The notes beneath the pieces are model-generated. The model saw only the letters and a list, made by a program, of their open reading frames with translations, was not told where the DNA came from and searched no databases. From Aspidiotus rigidus (lineage: Eukaryota; Arthropoda; Insecta; Hemiptera; Diaspididae): 64,000 nucleotides of DNA. The DNA lies in NCBI GenBank assembly GCA_035079385.1, contig JAVHKY010000013.1, positions 18,040,001 to 18,104,000 of the forward strand, read 5' to 3'. Within the stretch, counting starts at the first letter, position 1. Every line of letters begins with the position of its first letter. Shown here one piece after another: positions 11,583-22,516 of the stretch. Position numbers and translations under genes: made by a program.

Positions 11583-11590
11583 CGCGGACT

Positions 11591-12235
11591 CGGCGTGACA
11601 TATATAACTCAGAATGAACAGAAATAGACACTCGATAGTTTACAATTTTCCACCTTGGAGAGGAATGCTGCCATCAGCACAAACGGAAAGTGCAACGATC
11701 CAATCTAGCGCAAACGTGACACAACCGGGCCCGTATTTAGCTCATTTGCCGACCTAAGCAAAAAATGTTTAGTCACTCCTAATTTTTTATGTATTATTTT
11801 TTTTTAATTTTCTGAAATTCTTATCTTTGCTTACAATTTTGTTTTCTGTCTACATTGTTTACCGCCCTTCAAAATTTGCCGCGCTAGACACGTGCCTATG
11901 CTGTTTATGCCTAAGTCCGGGCCTGAACACAACCCCGAAAGTGGATCGAGCAAACTTCGAATATCGTCTGGATGTTTTTATGTTCGGAAATTTGATCCTT
12001 TTTGAGACGCACTCAATTGACCAATTTACTCGCGGCTTCCGACCGAATGTCACATTACAAATACCTAACGACCCCATTATATTATAAGTCACTCGAAATT
12101 TCGTTTCCATTTTACATATCATAGACTTGACAATTTCGAGTGCGTCGTACGACTTGGCGAGGTTTGCTCTTCAATTTTTCATCTTGTCCGTTGGCTCCAG
12201 GCAACCTCGTAACCCATTGCTAAAAATATAGGTTG
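11591..12235. other. Intergenic, nothing recognised
   Basis: Continues the cggactcggc flank for a few bases, then AT-rich sequence. Opposing 86- and 87-codon frames at 11827-12122 have no recognisable domain. Confidence 0.35.
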
Positions 12236-12239
12236 ATAG

Positions 12240-12800
12240 ATAGTTGTGTACGGTACATTTTTATGGTTTTCGGAATCGCTCGTATTCGTAAATCGCCCGT
12301 ATAACGCGCGAATATTATGACAAATTTCGCGTTATTAATTACGTAATTTTTTCCTAACGAGTGATACGCGCGTAAAAACGTAACTGCGAGCGGAACACGA
12401 CGTAAGCGCGAAGAGGTTCGCGAAAAACGTGAGAATATTGACCCTCCCTCTCGTGGCGGCGGCGGCGTGCGGTTGTAGCTGATCAAAATTAACATCAAGA
12501 GGATGGATGTGGCGTCGGCGAGTTATCGCGAGTGCGACGCGCGTAAATCATGCGAAATGGTTCGAAAGTGAAGAGCGAAACCACGCGACGACGCAGCGTG
12601 TGTTGAGAGCCGACGGCGACAAGGCGGAGGTATTTTATTTCTACGTCCGCAAAAAAATCGCGTTGATGAGTATCACTCGAGAGAGGGGAATATCGTCGAA
12701 CGAGCGCAAAGGGACCGCACGTCAAAGTGGAGGTGCCGCGAAACCTTCGTCTATCACCGTGCAGGCCTTGACGTATCGAATAATTTCTGTAATAAACTTT
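12240..12800. promoter_or_regulatory. CpG-rich segment, possible promoter/first-exon region
   Basis: CpG dinucleotides are dense (cgcgcg, gcgaatatt, cggcggcggcggcg near 12454-12467, gcgtcggcgag) compared with the CpG-poor repeats around it. A GC-rich core at 12440-12560 sits before a 108-codon open frame (12507-12833) that has no recognisable domain and looks like GC-driven open frame rather than protein. I infer a candidate transcription start region only from composition; direction is unknown. Confidence 0.3.
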
Positions 12801-12833
12801 TTTCGAAGCAAATACTGCACGATAATATTGTAG

Positions 12834-15090
12834 TAATCGCTTCTCATTCGAAATTTTACGACAATTTGATCACCGCCGCGCGATAAAGGAATGTCGAAAT
12901 TTATGGAAATTCAAAAAATGATTTCATTCCTTATGGGTTGTTTTAGGTAGTTCTAGACTAGGTACCGGGTCCGAAAGAGTTCGGAAAATTCTACTTTGCG
13001 AACAAAAATGAATTAGAAGTGCATTAGGATCGCGACGAGTTCGTATGAATATGTAGAGTTTGTTGACCGTATTTCTACAATTATTTTACCTGGACGTCGT
13101 AAACTACGAAGATAACCACGATCGAAGTGTTCATAAGTAAGTAGCGAATAACTGGTACCTACCTACCAGACTCGCCTGTATGAAGAGTGATAACGCTGAA
13201 AGTCGCTACAGGGAACCTGTTTCTTGGATCTTCATACGTGTGGAACCGTTCGTCATCTGTTCATAGTAGAAACTGAGCAAATTTTCAATCGCAATTGTAT
13301 GGAGTAAGTAGATAAATAGAATCTTACTGACCTAATCGAACAGTGAGAGAGCTGAAGAAGTTTTTGGGAATAAAAGGTTCAAATGTGAGACACATTCTAA
13401 ACACGGGATCTATTTTATGAGCAGTTATTAGGGAAAAATATCCGTTGATTGTGGTTAGGAAGGAGGCGGAGACGATTCGGAAAAGTAAGACCTACTTTGA
13501 AAACTCTGGAAGATTTGCGTTCGGTGTAGTGAAGGCTAGTTTTAACAGCTGAAAAATTATCAGTCGTTTTAAAATAGGAAAAAAACGATCAAAAAAGGTC
13601 TTATCAAAATTTGAAATTTCAGCTCGACTAGTCAATAAAACTAATCCGAATCACGGACTTTAGGCGCGACCGTTTGGGTGCGGACGTTTTGGGCGTGGAA
13701 TCTGAAAATTGTAGGTTGTTACGTCACAAGGCTGACCTATGTCATCAAATGTCACAGGCTCCACTCCAAGCTATATATGATAGGAGAGTAGGAGGGGGAT
13801 TTGGAAAAAACTGACCCATGACATCATCAAACTGTGACGTCACAGCTCCGTCCCTCAAGCTGTATATGATAGGAGGAGGACTTGCAGGTTTTTCAAATTC
13901 CGAGTTTTTCCGTCCTACCGGACGGCGGGGGTTTTTTCAGAAAAAAAAACCTATAGAACAGGTTTCCTGTTAAAATGGTCCAACAAACCCAATAAAAGTC
14001 CCATTAATTTCATTTCTGACCCAATGAAAAAAAAAAAAATGAAATTTGAATTCCTAGGTCGAGTAGGTTTTTTTCTGTAATTTTGACAGTATTTTAAGGC
14101 AAATGTTCAAGTTCAAAGGAGCCCGGACCCCCTAACACCATTCCTAGTGCTACACCACTGGAATCATGGTTTTGTGGAACAGCTTTTAAGAGCTCTATGA
14201 GAAACCAATACTTTCAATTTTTTAATTTGGTAGACGCCCTGTGTGGGGAAAAGCCGTCGATGATTTGCTCCATAACATCTGGCTACCAGTCGCATCCCTT
14301 TGCGGCCTCTACTACGGACAGTTGCAGTCCTTCCGCAAATTGACATTTTTATTGGTCCACCAATAAATGGTGCTGAAAATTCGAAAAATACCCCTTCTCG
14401 CCCAAATGTACTCGGCGCTCAGATGGGGGCGCCCAAAAGGCTGCGCCCAAAAGTCTGGACACCACTAATCCGACATAAATATTTTTACGTTCAACCACGA
14501 GCGTTCAACACTTGGGGTCCGACACGCGTTAAGCGCAAATAAAAAGTTTTTTATATTCGGTATGCAAAATCATTTCTTATTTGTTTACTTGGGGTATGCG
14601 TGGTAAATTTTGACGTCTCATCGTTCGCCCACCAGAAAAAATGGTCCTACCTTATTGAAGAAGTTGGACTTAGAACACACAAGTGTTTTGCGTTGGGTGA
14701 CTGGCCCTCACAAATTTGGGCACTGCTTTCAGCCCTCAACTGCTTTTATACGGCGCTACTAAACCCATATGTGCGGATTCTATTCAGATTAAAGATAAAT
14801 TTGGATGTTGATATTATGCTGCTGCCAGCGAAAAGGATCTCCCAGCTTTGGTTATAGGAGCCTGCGAGTACTGCCTCCAGAAACACCTCATCGCCAACCT
14901 TCATCCTCAATTGGAAACAGAAAGTTCTGATTCTAATCCGTATGAAACTAGAGGCTATCCAGTCCACATCATGGCCTGCCTGGTGGTATCTTGATGGATA
15001 CCACTATAAGAGCGGTTGTCTAAACGTTCAGCCCCACCGACTTATTGTGGTCTCGTAGGTGTGTGTGCAAATGGGAATGTGATTGCGTGT
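12834..15090. other. Unassigned DNA
   Basis: Mostly AT-rich and unannotatable. At about 13730-13880 two versions of a gtcac / caagctatatatgatagga segment repeat ~110 bp apart. Near 13965-13985 a cagg-tt-cctgttaaaa end resembles the 3' terminus of the AAAA-targeted small element described at 28974. A + frame at 14600-14857, with a continued reading to about 15000 in another frame, has a protein-like composition, but I cannot name it. Confidence 0.3.
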
Positions 15091-15104
15091 GCATTACCGT
15101 GGAA

Positions 15105-15990
15105 TCAACCTAATCTCTTCGGCGAACCAACGCCAAGCTGCAGTGCCCACGCTGTTGTAGTCTTTTCTTTTTCTTCTTTCTTCAAGTTCAATTGATCTTC
15201 CTCGTCTTCCTGCACATCTGCATGTAGATGGTGCGCAGGTGTTATGTAAGCCATAGCGTGGTTCTGCATTTGACTGTTCCATTCCAGGTCCATCTTCTTC
15301 TTCATGACAGTGACTACAAATGTAGATACATGGTTCCATGCTTCTTTGGGACCTAGCATGGCTACTCGGAGCAAGCGCTTCATCGACTCCAATCTCTTGA
15401 AGAGACTTATTAGTCTTGCCTCGCTCACGCTTCCACGCCTCACACTGAAATAAGTTTTGCCGTGGTTGATCATCCCGCCCTTGGTTGCAGTGCGAACACG
15501 ATGCCTGCTCAAGAAGGTACTTGTTGAAGCAGCCACGATCTCTGTATCAGGTGAAAAATCAGCTGACTATGATCTTGGCTCATCCACTCAACAAGGTCGC
15601 GTACCAACTCACCGGTCGACTATCTACCCAATTGCTGGAAGCGCCTGGCCTCCTGCTCGACCCAGAAAGCCTCTTGATGGGTCGTTGTCTTCTTTTTTGC
15701 TTTGAACACCACCACTCTCTCCTCAGCAAGGAGTTCGATTGGTGGTGAACGTGCTAATACGCAAAAAGCCTCTGTCGAGACAATGCGGTAGGCACTAACA
15801 CGCCTCACCATCTCTCTCCTTCTGTAGGGTATCATCATGGGACAGCTTATAGTAGGATCGACAGGGCGATGCTTATCATGATCCTTCTTCTTGCTTCTCT
15901 CGGCCCTCCTACGTTTCTCAACACTATCTCCTCTATAATTGCTGGTGTGAATCCTCATTGTCTGATTCGCGGACAGCACCCCCTCCCCCG
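15105..15990 (-). pseudogene. R1-clade LINE ORF2 C-terminal relic (second copy)
   Basis: Minus-strand reading from about 15870: REMVRRVSAYRIVSTEAF, then VLARSPPIELLAEERVVVFKAKKKT and EAFWVEQEARR, followed by a frame change into the segment at 15536-15105 with SRHRVRTATKGGMI (the decayed zinc-knuckle region), MLGPKEAWNHVSTF and MQNHAMAYITPAHH. The same blocks appear in the same order in the + strand copy at 2541-3150 (VLARSPPIELL, MLGSKESCNQVSAF, MQDHAMAYSTPVYH), so the two are diverged copies of one family. RT motifs A-C are absent. Upstream, 15980-16300 (minus) does not match the first copy and may be unrelated. Confidence 0.78.
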
Positions 15991-15999
15991 CCTGAGCAC

Positions 16000-16680
16000 A
16001 TCAACGCACCGAAACGTCACCAATATCGTCGTCCTTTGTCATTTCATCTATAACATATGGGTAGCTGCGTTCACATCCATAAATCATCTTGTAGAACCAT
16101 ACTTTCCCCGCAAGCTGCGTGGTCCTCACAAGAAAAGGCGTACACCTTACGGCTATCACCGGGTTTTCATCATCAGACTTTTCCTCCTCGTACGCAGTCA
16201 CTCGCGGAAATTTCACCTGGGCCAGGAAAAAAGAGATATGGGACATACCCAAGTACACGCGAGACAGGGTTCAGGTTGGCTGCCCCCGTAGCCAGCCTGG
16301 TTTGGCAATCCATGCTTCTCGATCCAGATGACACACGGCCCTGGTCAGCCTAGACAATGGTACAGTCGCGTACTTACCGACAGTCTTAGGAAGCTGAAGC
16401 TTCGGGCGGCAAAATTGGGGAGGGGGGGGGGGGACAAATTTTTCAAACAAGAAAAAAAAATGAAAAATGAAAAACGTGAACACGAAGATGGGGTTAGCTT
16501 CAAGGCGGCAAAGTGATGAGTGCGCCACCGCAATGACACCAGAACCGGGTCTTTTCATTCATTCTCCTCCGCACACATTCAATTTGTGCCGCCAACTCGC
16601 CTATCATCCCATCCACAAACCCTCGGTGTGAAGCTCACGTGAATAGTAATGGTTTTCATTGGGCTAATCTGTTTGATGAG
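16000..16680. other. Intergenic, nothing firmly recognised
   Basis: Overlapping open frames on both strands at 16001-16550 show no domain. A G-run at 16421-16432 and an A-run at 16452-16460 lie in the middle. No splice or motif evidence for a gene. Confidence 0.35.
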
Positions 16681-17318
16681 TTTTGACATGTTCCATGTCT
16701 TTTCTCTCGCCGGACCCCGATTTTGACACTCGCGGGTACACCGCCCCCTCCCCCCCCCCCCGTCAAGAAAAATCTCTAGCCCGTGGTTGATTCAGAAATT
16801 TGCGAGTACACCCCGCGTAATAATAAATAATTAATTAAATAATTAAATAATTAAATAATTAAATAAATAAATGATTAAATAATTAAATAATTAAATAAAT
16901 AAATAATTAATATAATTAAATAAATAAATAAATAAATAATTAATATGTATAATTAATAATTAGAAAATTTTCTAAGTCCCTCTTCCTATCATATATGGCT
17001 GGATAGTCGAAATTTTTCCAAGTCCCCTAGACTTGAATTGTCTCATACCATTCCAACACAACAGCGAGACAGGGGGCGAACGAGCGGAGCGAGTTCGCGC
17101 TACCTCATATTTCTCAAAAAAGACTTGAATTTTCTCATACCATTCCAATACAACAGCGAGATCGCTCGTTCGCCCCACGAAAGTTGATACCTCAAAATAT
17201 AGAACACCCACAATTACCTCAAAATATTTCTCATACAAGACTTATACGACGCCAAGATAGGTAAAGGGGTAAACGGATAATATCTCACGAACACTTGACC
17301 TAGTACAAGAATTAATAA

Positions 17319-17386
<68 letters not shown>

Positions 17387-17722
17387 ATTAAATAATTAAA
17401 TAATGAAATAATTGAATAATTAAACAATTAAATAAATAAAGGCTGGATAGTCGAAATTTTTCCAAGTCCCCTAGACTTGAATTGTCACATACCATTCCAA
17501 TACAACAGCGAGACAGGGGGCGAACGAGCGGAGCGAGTTCGCGCTACCTCGTATTTCTCATAGAAGACTTATACGACGCCAAGATAGGTAATGGGGTAAA
17601 CGAATAATATCTCACGAACACTTGACCTAGTAGAAGCCTAGACTGAAATATTTCAAGATGACTGATAAAATATAAAAGACATGGAACATGATTTTCATTT
17701 ATTTGGCTATGCCAGAAAATTT
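16681..17722 (+). repeat. Rep-A copy 1 (composite dispersed repeat)
   Basis: First of five copies of an unclassified repeat that always starts TTTTGACATGTTCCATGTC and ends GCCAGAAAATTT. Order: 5' segment with a C-run, a ctctagcccgtgg...ttcgcgagtacaccccgcg block, a long (taaa/ttaa)-type microsatellite, then a 3' segment (gctggatagtcgaaatttttcc, a gggggcgaacgagcggagcga hairpin, gacttatacgacgccaag). This copy has two 3' segments separated by a (taaa)n tract at 17317-17385. A 17-bp word near the start (CATGTTCCATGTCTTTT) recurs inverted near the end. Confidence 0.85.
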
Positions 17723-18141
17723 TTTTGAAAATATCTTGTTCAGCTCACAGAGTGCTTTACTCATCTCATAGCGAAACAGAGGACCTACCATGAGACTCAA
17801 GTAACCTTGAAGCCTATGAAAGTAAGAAAACTAATCAAAGATCAGAGAGAGAGGCTTCCCAGTATTATAAAATTCGACCCATTTGTGATTTTTCTAAATG
17901 TAGAATACTCACATCCGGTGTCTTTCAGTTTCTGAATCGTGCCATTTTGAATGCGTACGCAGCCTAAAAAGCCGCCATTTTGCTTCTTCTGCACTTTTTT
18001 ATGGTTCCATATGCTGATCGTGATACCGTCTCCCTTCCCAATATACCTGTGCAAGAAAATACTCTCATGGAATCAACAATCAAAATAAGCTTCATTAAAA
18101 TGCTGGATTCTAATCCTCACCCAAGCTGCAGGAAGTTGCAA

Positions 18142-18143
<2 letters not shown>
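17723..18143. other. Intergenic, nothing recognised
   Basis: AT-rich sequence with no domain-bearing frame, ending at a T-run (18144-18182) that adjoins the hammerhead-like motif. Confidence 0.35.

Positions 18144-18182
<39 letters not shown>
18144..18182. repeat. Poly(T) tract
   Basis: A 39-bp uninterrupted T-run. It may be the poly(A) end of a minus-strand retroelement insertion or simply part of a retroelement terminus next to the hammerhead-like motif. Confidence 0.9.
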
Positions 18183-18187
<5 letters not shown>

Positions 18188-18189
18188 GT

Positions 18190-18232
18190 AACCCTTGATA
18201 ACGACAGTCGTTACTGTCCGAAACGTCGGGTT
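18190..18232 (+). ncRNA. Decayed hammerhead ribozyme motif
   Basis: AACCC (18190-18194) pairs with GGGTT (18228-18232) as stem I. Between them lie TTGATAA (18195-18201) where CUGAUGA is expected, stem II GACAG/CTGTC (18203-18207 and 18214-18218), and GAAACGTC (18220-18227), the exact minimal stem III plus cleavage-site form of PLE-type hammerheads. Two invariant core positions differ (C3 to U, G8 to A), so self-cleavage is not expected. Flanked by poly(T) and a (TTTA)n array. Confidence 0.6.
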
Positions 18233-18257
18233 TTAGTTAATAAATTAATTAATTAAA

Positions 18258-18261
18258 TCAT

Positions 18262-18296
<35 letters not shown>

Positions 18297-18299
18297 TTT
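18258..18299. repeat. (TTTA)n microsatellite
   Basis: About ten TTTA units directly downstream of the decayed hammerhead and a ttaattaatt stretch. Confidence 0.9.
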
Positions 18300-18319
18300 G
18301 ACTTTTTCTTCAAATTTTG

Positions 18320-19330
18320 GACGGCAGTGCCGGACATATTCTATTATCAATGTTCTATTATCAACTGTTTGATGAGATTCGATTTTGCCAGAGTGTGATC
18401 CATTCATCCGTAATTGTGAAATGGATGGTGTGGGTGAGATCATTTTTAGTGGGAAGAAGACGAGACTTTATTCATAGAAGTTTTGTCGGGTAATTCGAAT
18501 TTTTCATTATCCTGGATCCCCGTATGGCTGAGGATTCAGATGGAGGTTATGCCAGGGCTCTGAGGAGAGAGTGGATGCAAGAGACGAGTAGTTGTGTTGA
18601 GTGCACATCATAAATTGCCGTTAAGACGTGTCAATGGCGATCAAAAAAGTGCGGTTTTGTGGGAAAAAGAGGGTTAGTACTGTTCTTGAGCATTGAAAGA
18701 TGATTTGGACTTCGGCCGTTGAAATTGATTCGGAGTTGCGGTCTCGATGAGAAAAGATTTTTTCGCCCTAGTCTTGAAAACGCAAAACCGACTTGGTTTT
18801 CGATTTTTCATCCATCTGTGAAACAAAGGGTAGTGTTTGGAAAAGAGTCAAGTATTTCTATATTGAGGGAGCGGTAAATTTTTTGGGGTAGTTGACATAG
18901 TTTGTATAATAATATTTCAGATGTAGGTAAGGCCCGAGGGGGTAATGTGGGAAAAACGGGGACTGGGCAATGGATGTGAATTTTTTTGTGAAGGGAATAG
19001 GTGAAAAAGTGAAGCATGCTGTTGAAAGTATTGCATGAAGTAGGATGGGTTGGAATTATAGATGATGTTGTGAAGTGGAGTTTTCGGAAGTTGTAAAACA
19101 GAGGTAAGGTGAATGGCAGTTGAGGAAAGTCGACGAAAATATTGAGGTTTGGTGGGTAGACTTGGAGCAGGGCTAGTGCGAAAAGCGCCCGTACAAATGC
19201 AATGGGCGGCAGAATTTTGAATTAGAGATTTGATGAGGGTGCAACCGGTGGAAGGTCAGGATAGGTATTTCAAGACGTTTAAAGTTCTAAGGCTTTTGGC
19301 TTTCATTTCTTTAATATGCGGTAGCCATAC
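18320..19330 (-). pseudogene. I/Jockey-type LINE relic (RT thumb and RNase H region)
   Basis: Minus-strand reading shows CICTGAFRTSPAPSLP, the conserved CTGAFRTSP block that follows the RT in I- and Jockey-group LINEs, at about 19170. Further on comes CFTDG near 18820, the start of the RNase H domain with its first Asp, followed by GFAF. At about 18510 a GIQDNEKFELPDK segment corresponds to the RNase H GI-GNE-AD motif. These are spread over all three frames with many stops, so the element is old. The poly(T) at 18144-18182 would be a fitting 3' end for this strand, but the intervening hammerhead-like sequence argues that two elements meet here. Confidence 0.65.
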
Positions 19331-19576
19331 GATAAGTGTTTGAAGTTAAAACGGAAGACGAGGACTTTTAGCGATAGGAATGGAGTTGACGAGGAAGGAA
19401 GGAAACGGGGTTTTAGCATGTTTTTTTTCGAGACTCACGATACAGGACTTGCAGGAGGATATTCGGAATCCGCGGTACGATAGCCAGTTAAGGATAGACA
19501 AGATGGAATTTTGTAGGACTTTCTGTGTGCGCGAAGTTGATTATTTGTTTGTTATACAAATGAATACTGATTTTAG
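19331..19576. other. Intergenic, nothing recognised
   Basis: Open frame 19380-19679 (+) has no recognisable domain; it crosses the left end of the small element at 19577. Confidence 0.35.
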
Positions 19577-20164
19577 TGCTGGCACGGATCCAGGGGGGGG
19601 GGTGGGGAGAATTTCCCCCTCCAAAAATACCCTAAAAAAAACAGAAAACAACAAAAAATCTGTAGTATCGAGGATGTAAAAAAAAGAAAAAAAATTAGAA
19701 GCCATTGCAGACGTTGCAATGGCAGCGGGGAACCCGCAATTCCTTAACTCGACCTCTCAGGTGGTGTGGAACTGAGTTAATAATCTTGTCATATAATTCA
19801 AATCGAAATTATCATTCTACATTCCCTCCTTTCATATATAGCTCGAGACTCGAAATTCTTCCAAGTCCTCCTCCTATCATATATAGCTCGAGTCTCAAAA
19901 TTTTTCCAAGTTTTTGGTTGGACGGCGGACGGTAGCTCGAAAGTCAAAATTCTTCCAAGTCCCCCCCCCCCTATTATATATAGCTCGAGACTCGAAATTC
20001 TTCTAAGTCCCGTAACCTAACCTAACCTGCGGACGCGGACGCGGACGTTTTCTGAGGATGTAATCTCCTAACAAAATGGATAGCGGGTTCCCCGCTAAAA
20101 GAGGTCCTCTAGACTTTTTTTGGATTATTTCCCCTCCTAAAGTGATCGTCTGGATCCGCGTCTG
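19577..20164. mobile_element. Small inverted-repeat element (MITE-like) with internal AGTCGAAATTT minisatellite
   Basis: The left end GGCACGGATCCAGGGGG (19579 on) is mirrored by a right end reading, in reverse complement, GACGCGGATCCAGACGA. The shared CGCGGATCCAG/CACGGATCCAG core is a common form of insect MITE ends. Inside are four or five copies of a ~45-bp unit (tatatagctcgagactcgaaattcttccaagtcccc) at about 19843-20010, then cctaacctaacc and a gcggac triplet (20023-20046). No coding capacity. Target duplication not evident. Confidence 0.5.
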
Positions 20165-22036
20165 TTAGTTTCCTTTCCATTTTGCGGTTTTTCTCCAACC
20201 ATTTAAAAATAGAGTATTTCACTCAATTTTCTCACCTATTCCTAGACAAAAGTGAGCTTTAATATTGTCTTACTTATTGCCTAATACAATCGATACGCCG
20301 TCATAACTTTAGTACCTTCGCCGTAAGAATGATAAGGACGTTCGATATTTTTAGTACCTAGGCCTATATTGTACGTATTTTTCAAACACCGCTTGTCTGT
20401 TCACTGCGACTCGACGACCGATTCAAAAATATACTTACAAGTTTAAAAAAATACATCTAGAAAGCTTTTTCAGGGTCGCATTCCTCTCGTTCATTCATAC
20501 GATGTGTTTTGTCTGCCCTCTGCGTCGATAACAGGCATGTATTTTCAAAATAAAGGTTTCGGAATTCAATTCTGATCCAAAATATACGTACGTAGAAGTA
20601 ACTGATTTCATCTGTAAGTACGTCATGTTTATTCATCGATATTAAAAAAATCATCCTCTCCTAATTTGTTTTTTAGTAATTCAAATAAGCGTGAACGAAA
20701 AACTTTTTTCTGGTAGGTACTGTGATACTTACGATCACTGTATCCGATCTGTGATGTTATTACGAGCAAACGACCTTGGACTTGAAATTTGGTTCGAATG
20801 ATCCAATTTAAGAATACTTACCTAGGTACCTAATAAAATAACGGATCTATTTCATTCTTTCCGTTTTCGATAACCGATGAATCTCTTAAGTAACATCTCC
20901 TTCTCCAGATTTTTTTTTTTTCTCAACCTATTCCCTTCTTGGGTGAAGTTTCTCTTCAGGTTCTAATAGAGCGTACTCAACTACAAAGAAATTGCAGAGA
21001 TTACATGTCCTACTACTTCAGGCTCTAAATTAGTTGGATAGAGTTTATTTCTTCTAAATACAGGTATTATTCTAGCATTGTCTGTGATTTACTATCGATG
21101 AGGGCCCTTGAGGATGGCGTCTTCAAGCGCAATTTTCGAGACGGCGTCATGATTACGATTTCACAAGTTTTTTGCAGTCCGTATCCGGATTTATTTTTCC
21201 ATTCGTCATCTCATCCATTTCTAAACGATGTTACATTATATAAAACTACCATAAATTCTTACGCAATTGATATTCAATAAATAGACGCCGATTCTCTAAA
21301 CGCTGTGATACTAGGATGGGAGCAACCTCTAGATACGACGATAAAATAAACATAGTTGATTTGTTGATTCTACTAAGATCTATATGATAAGTTACTTATA
21401 CTCGTGTACGTACCTATATCGATTTGATTTAATTTGGATTTTCGCTGATTTTCCTCGCGAACGTAGGTACCTACGTACTTGTTTTCTCGATTGATCTTCT
21501 ATCGGTATTACCGATTAGTTTCCTCTTTCGCTTCATACTAAAGCTGATTTTATGTACTTTCCCTATTTACGAGTTGACCTTAGTTGGTTGTTTTTTTTTT
21601 GTTGCTATGTACTCTTAATGCATTTATTTGTTAATTTAAATTCAATTAGAACGTTGACTAGGATTGTTGTCGGATGTAAACCGCGTTTGAGTAAGATGGT
21701 GCAACCTTCTTACCAACCCCTAGGCATGTGATAAAATTCTTTGTATGTCAAAAAGTGCACTCGATCAAGTTCATTCTTCTCATGTATCAATGATTAAATT
21801 CTTACCACATATAATACGAGTCAGTTGCAGCATCCGATAATGGTTCTCGTCACGCGGTGCATGTTTGACGTCTCAATTTGTTTCGCTGAATTAGGAAAGA
21901 GAAAACATATAGGCATAATATTTACTCCTTATGCGCGAGAATATCATGTATTTGTATTTCTTAGTAACGGGTACTTTGGAAAAATAATTTTTAATCAGAT
22001 CAATATTTTTTATTTTTGATATCGTGTCATAATTGA
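20165..22036. other. Unique-looking AT-rich DNA, no gene recognised
   Basis: Stops are frequent in all frames. Short frames at 21098-21280 and 21825-22019 carry no recognisable domain. Several taggtacctacgtac words occur (for example 20818-20832 and 21462-21478). Confidence 0.4.
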
Positions 22037-22455
22037 GGCCTTCTTTCCAAGAAGGGCGTAACTCGCAAAAACGTGTTTTGAGAAAAACGCATTTGAAAGT
22101 TTAGGAAGGCATTAACACACCGAAAAAAAAGTCTGATCGGGATGGGACTTTCACCAGTACCTAGCGACATACCTCCCTTTCCATCTTCCCTAACGTTGCA
22201 CCCTCTCATGTGTAATAAAAGAGCGCTACATAGATTCGCGCACAAGTCCAATTACGCCGTTCTTGCAGAGACTTACCCCTTTTGAAAAACTGGTTTCTAT
22301 GTCAATGGTAATTCCCATAAAAGATATGCCCTTCTTGAAAAGACCGCACTTTTCGAGAATTTCGGTAAACAACGGATGGGAGGGTGAGGAACACGAGTCT
22401 GATATTTTTTTTCAAGAAGGGCGTAAGTCGATTTGCGCCCTTCTTGGAAGGAAGG
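22037..22455. mobile_element. MITE-like element with ~20-bp inverted termini
   Basis: Left terminus CCTTCTTTCCAAGAAGGGCG (22039-22058) is the near-perfect inverted complement of the right terminus at 22436-22455. Each terminus is itself palindromic around TTCCAAGAA. An additional internal copy (tcaagaagggcgtaagtcg) lies at 22412-22430. The 419-bp interior has no ORF of note. No clear target-site duplication. Confidence 0.65.
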
Positions 22456-22516
22456 GTTGAAAATTAAAATATATGAGAACGAATTCCTAGCAACTAAACT
22501 GGCCCTGCGTGAAATG

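Noticed and set aside
12507..12833. 108-codon frame as a gene
   Set aside because: GC/CpG composition opens all frames here; no domain and an overlapping open frame exists on the other strand.
16000..16030. CCGAAACGTCACC as a third hammerhead
   Set aside because: GAAACGUC is present but no CUGAUGA-like core with a supporting stem II or stem I pairing was found.
17242..17427. Open frame of repeated LFIY residues
   Set aside because: Translation of the (taaa)n microsatellite.
20007..20030. cctaacctaacc as insect telomere repeat
   Set aside because: Only two units, inside a small element; no telomeric array.
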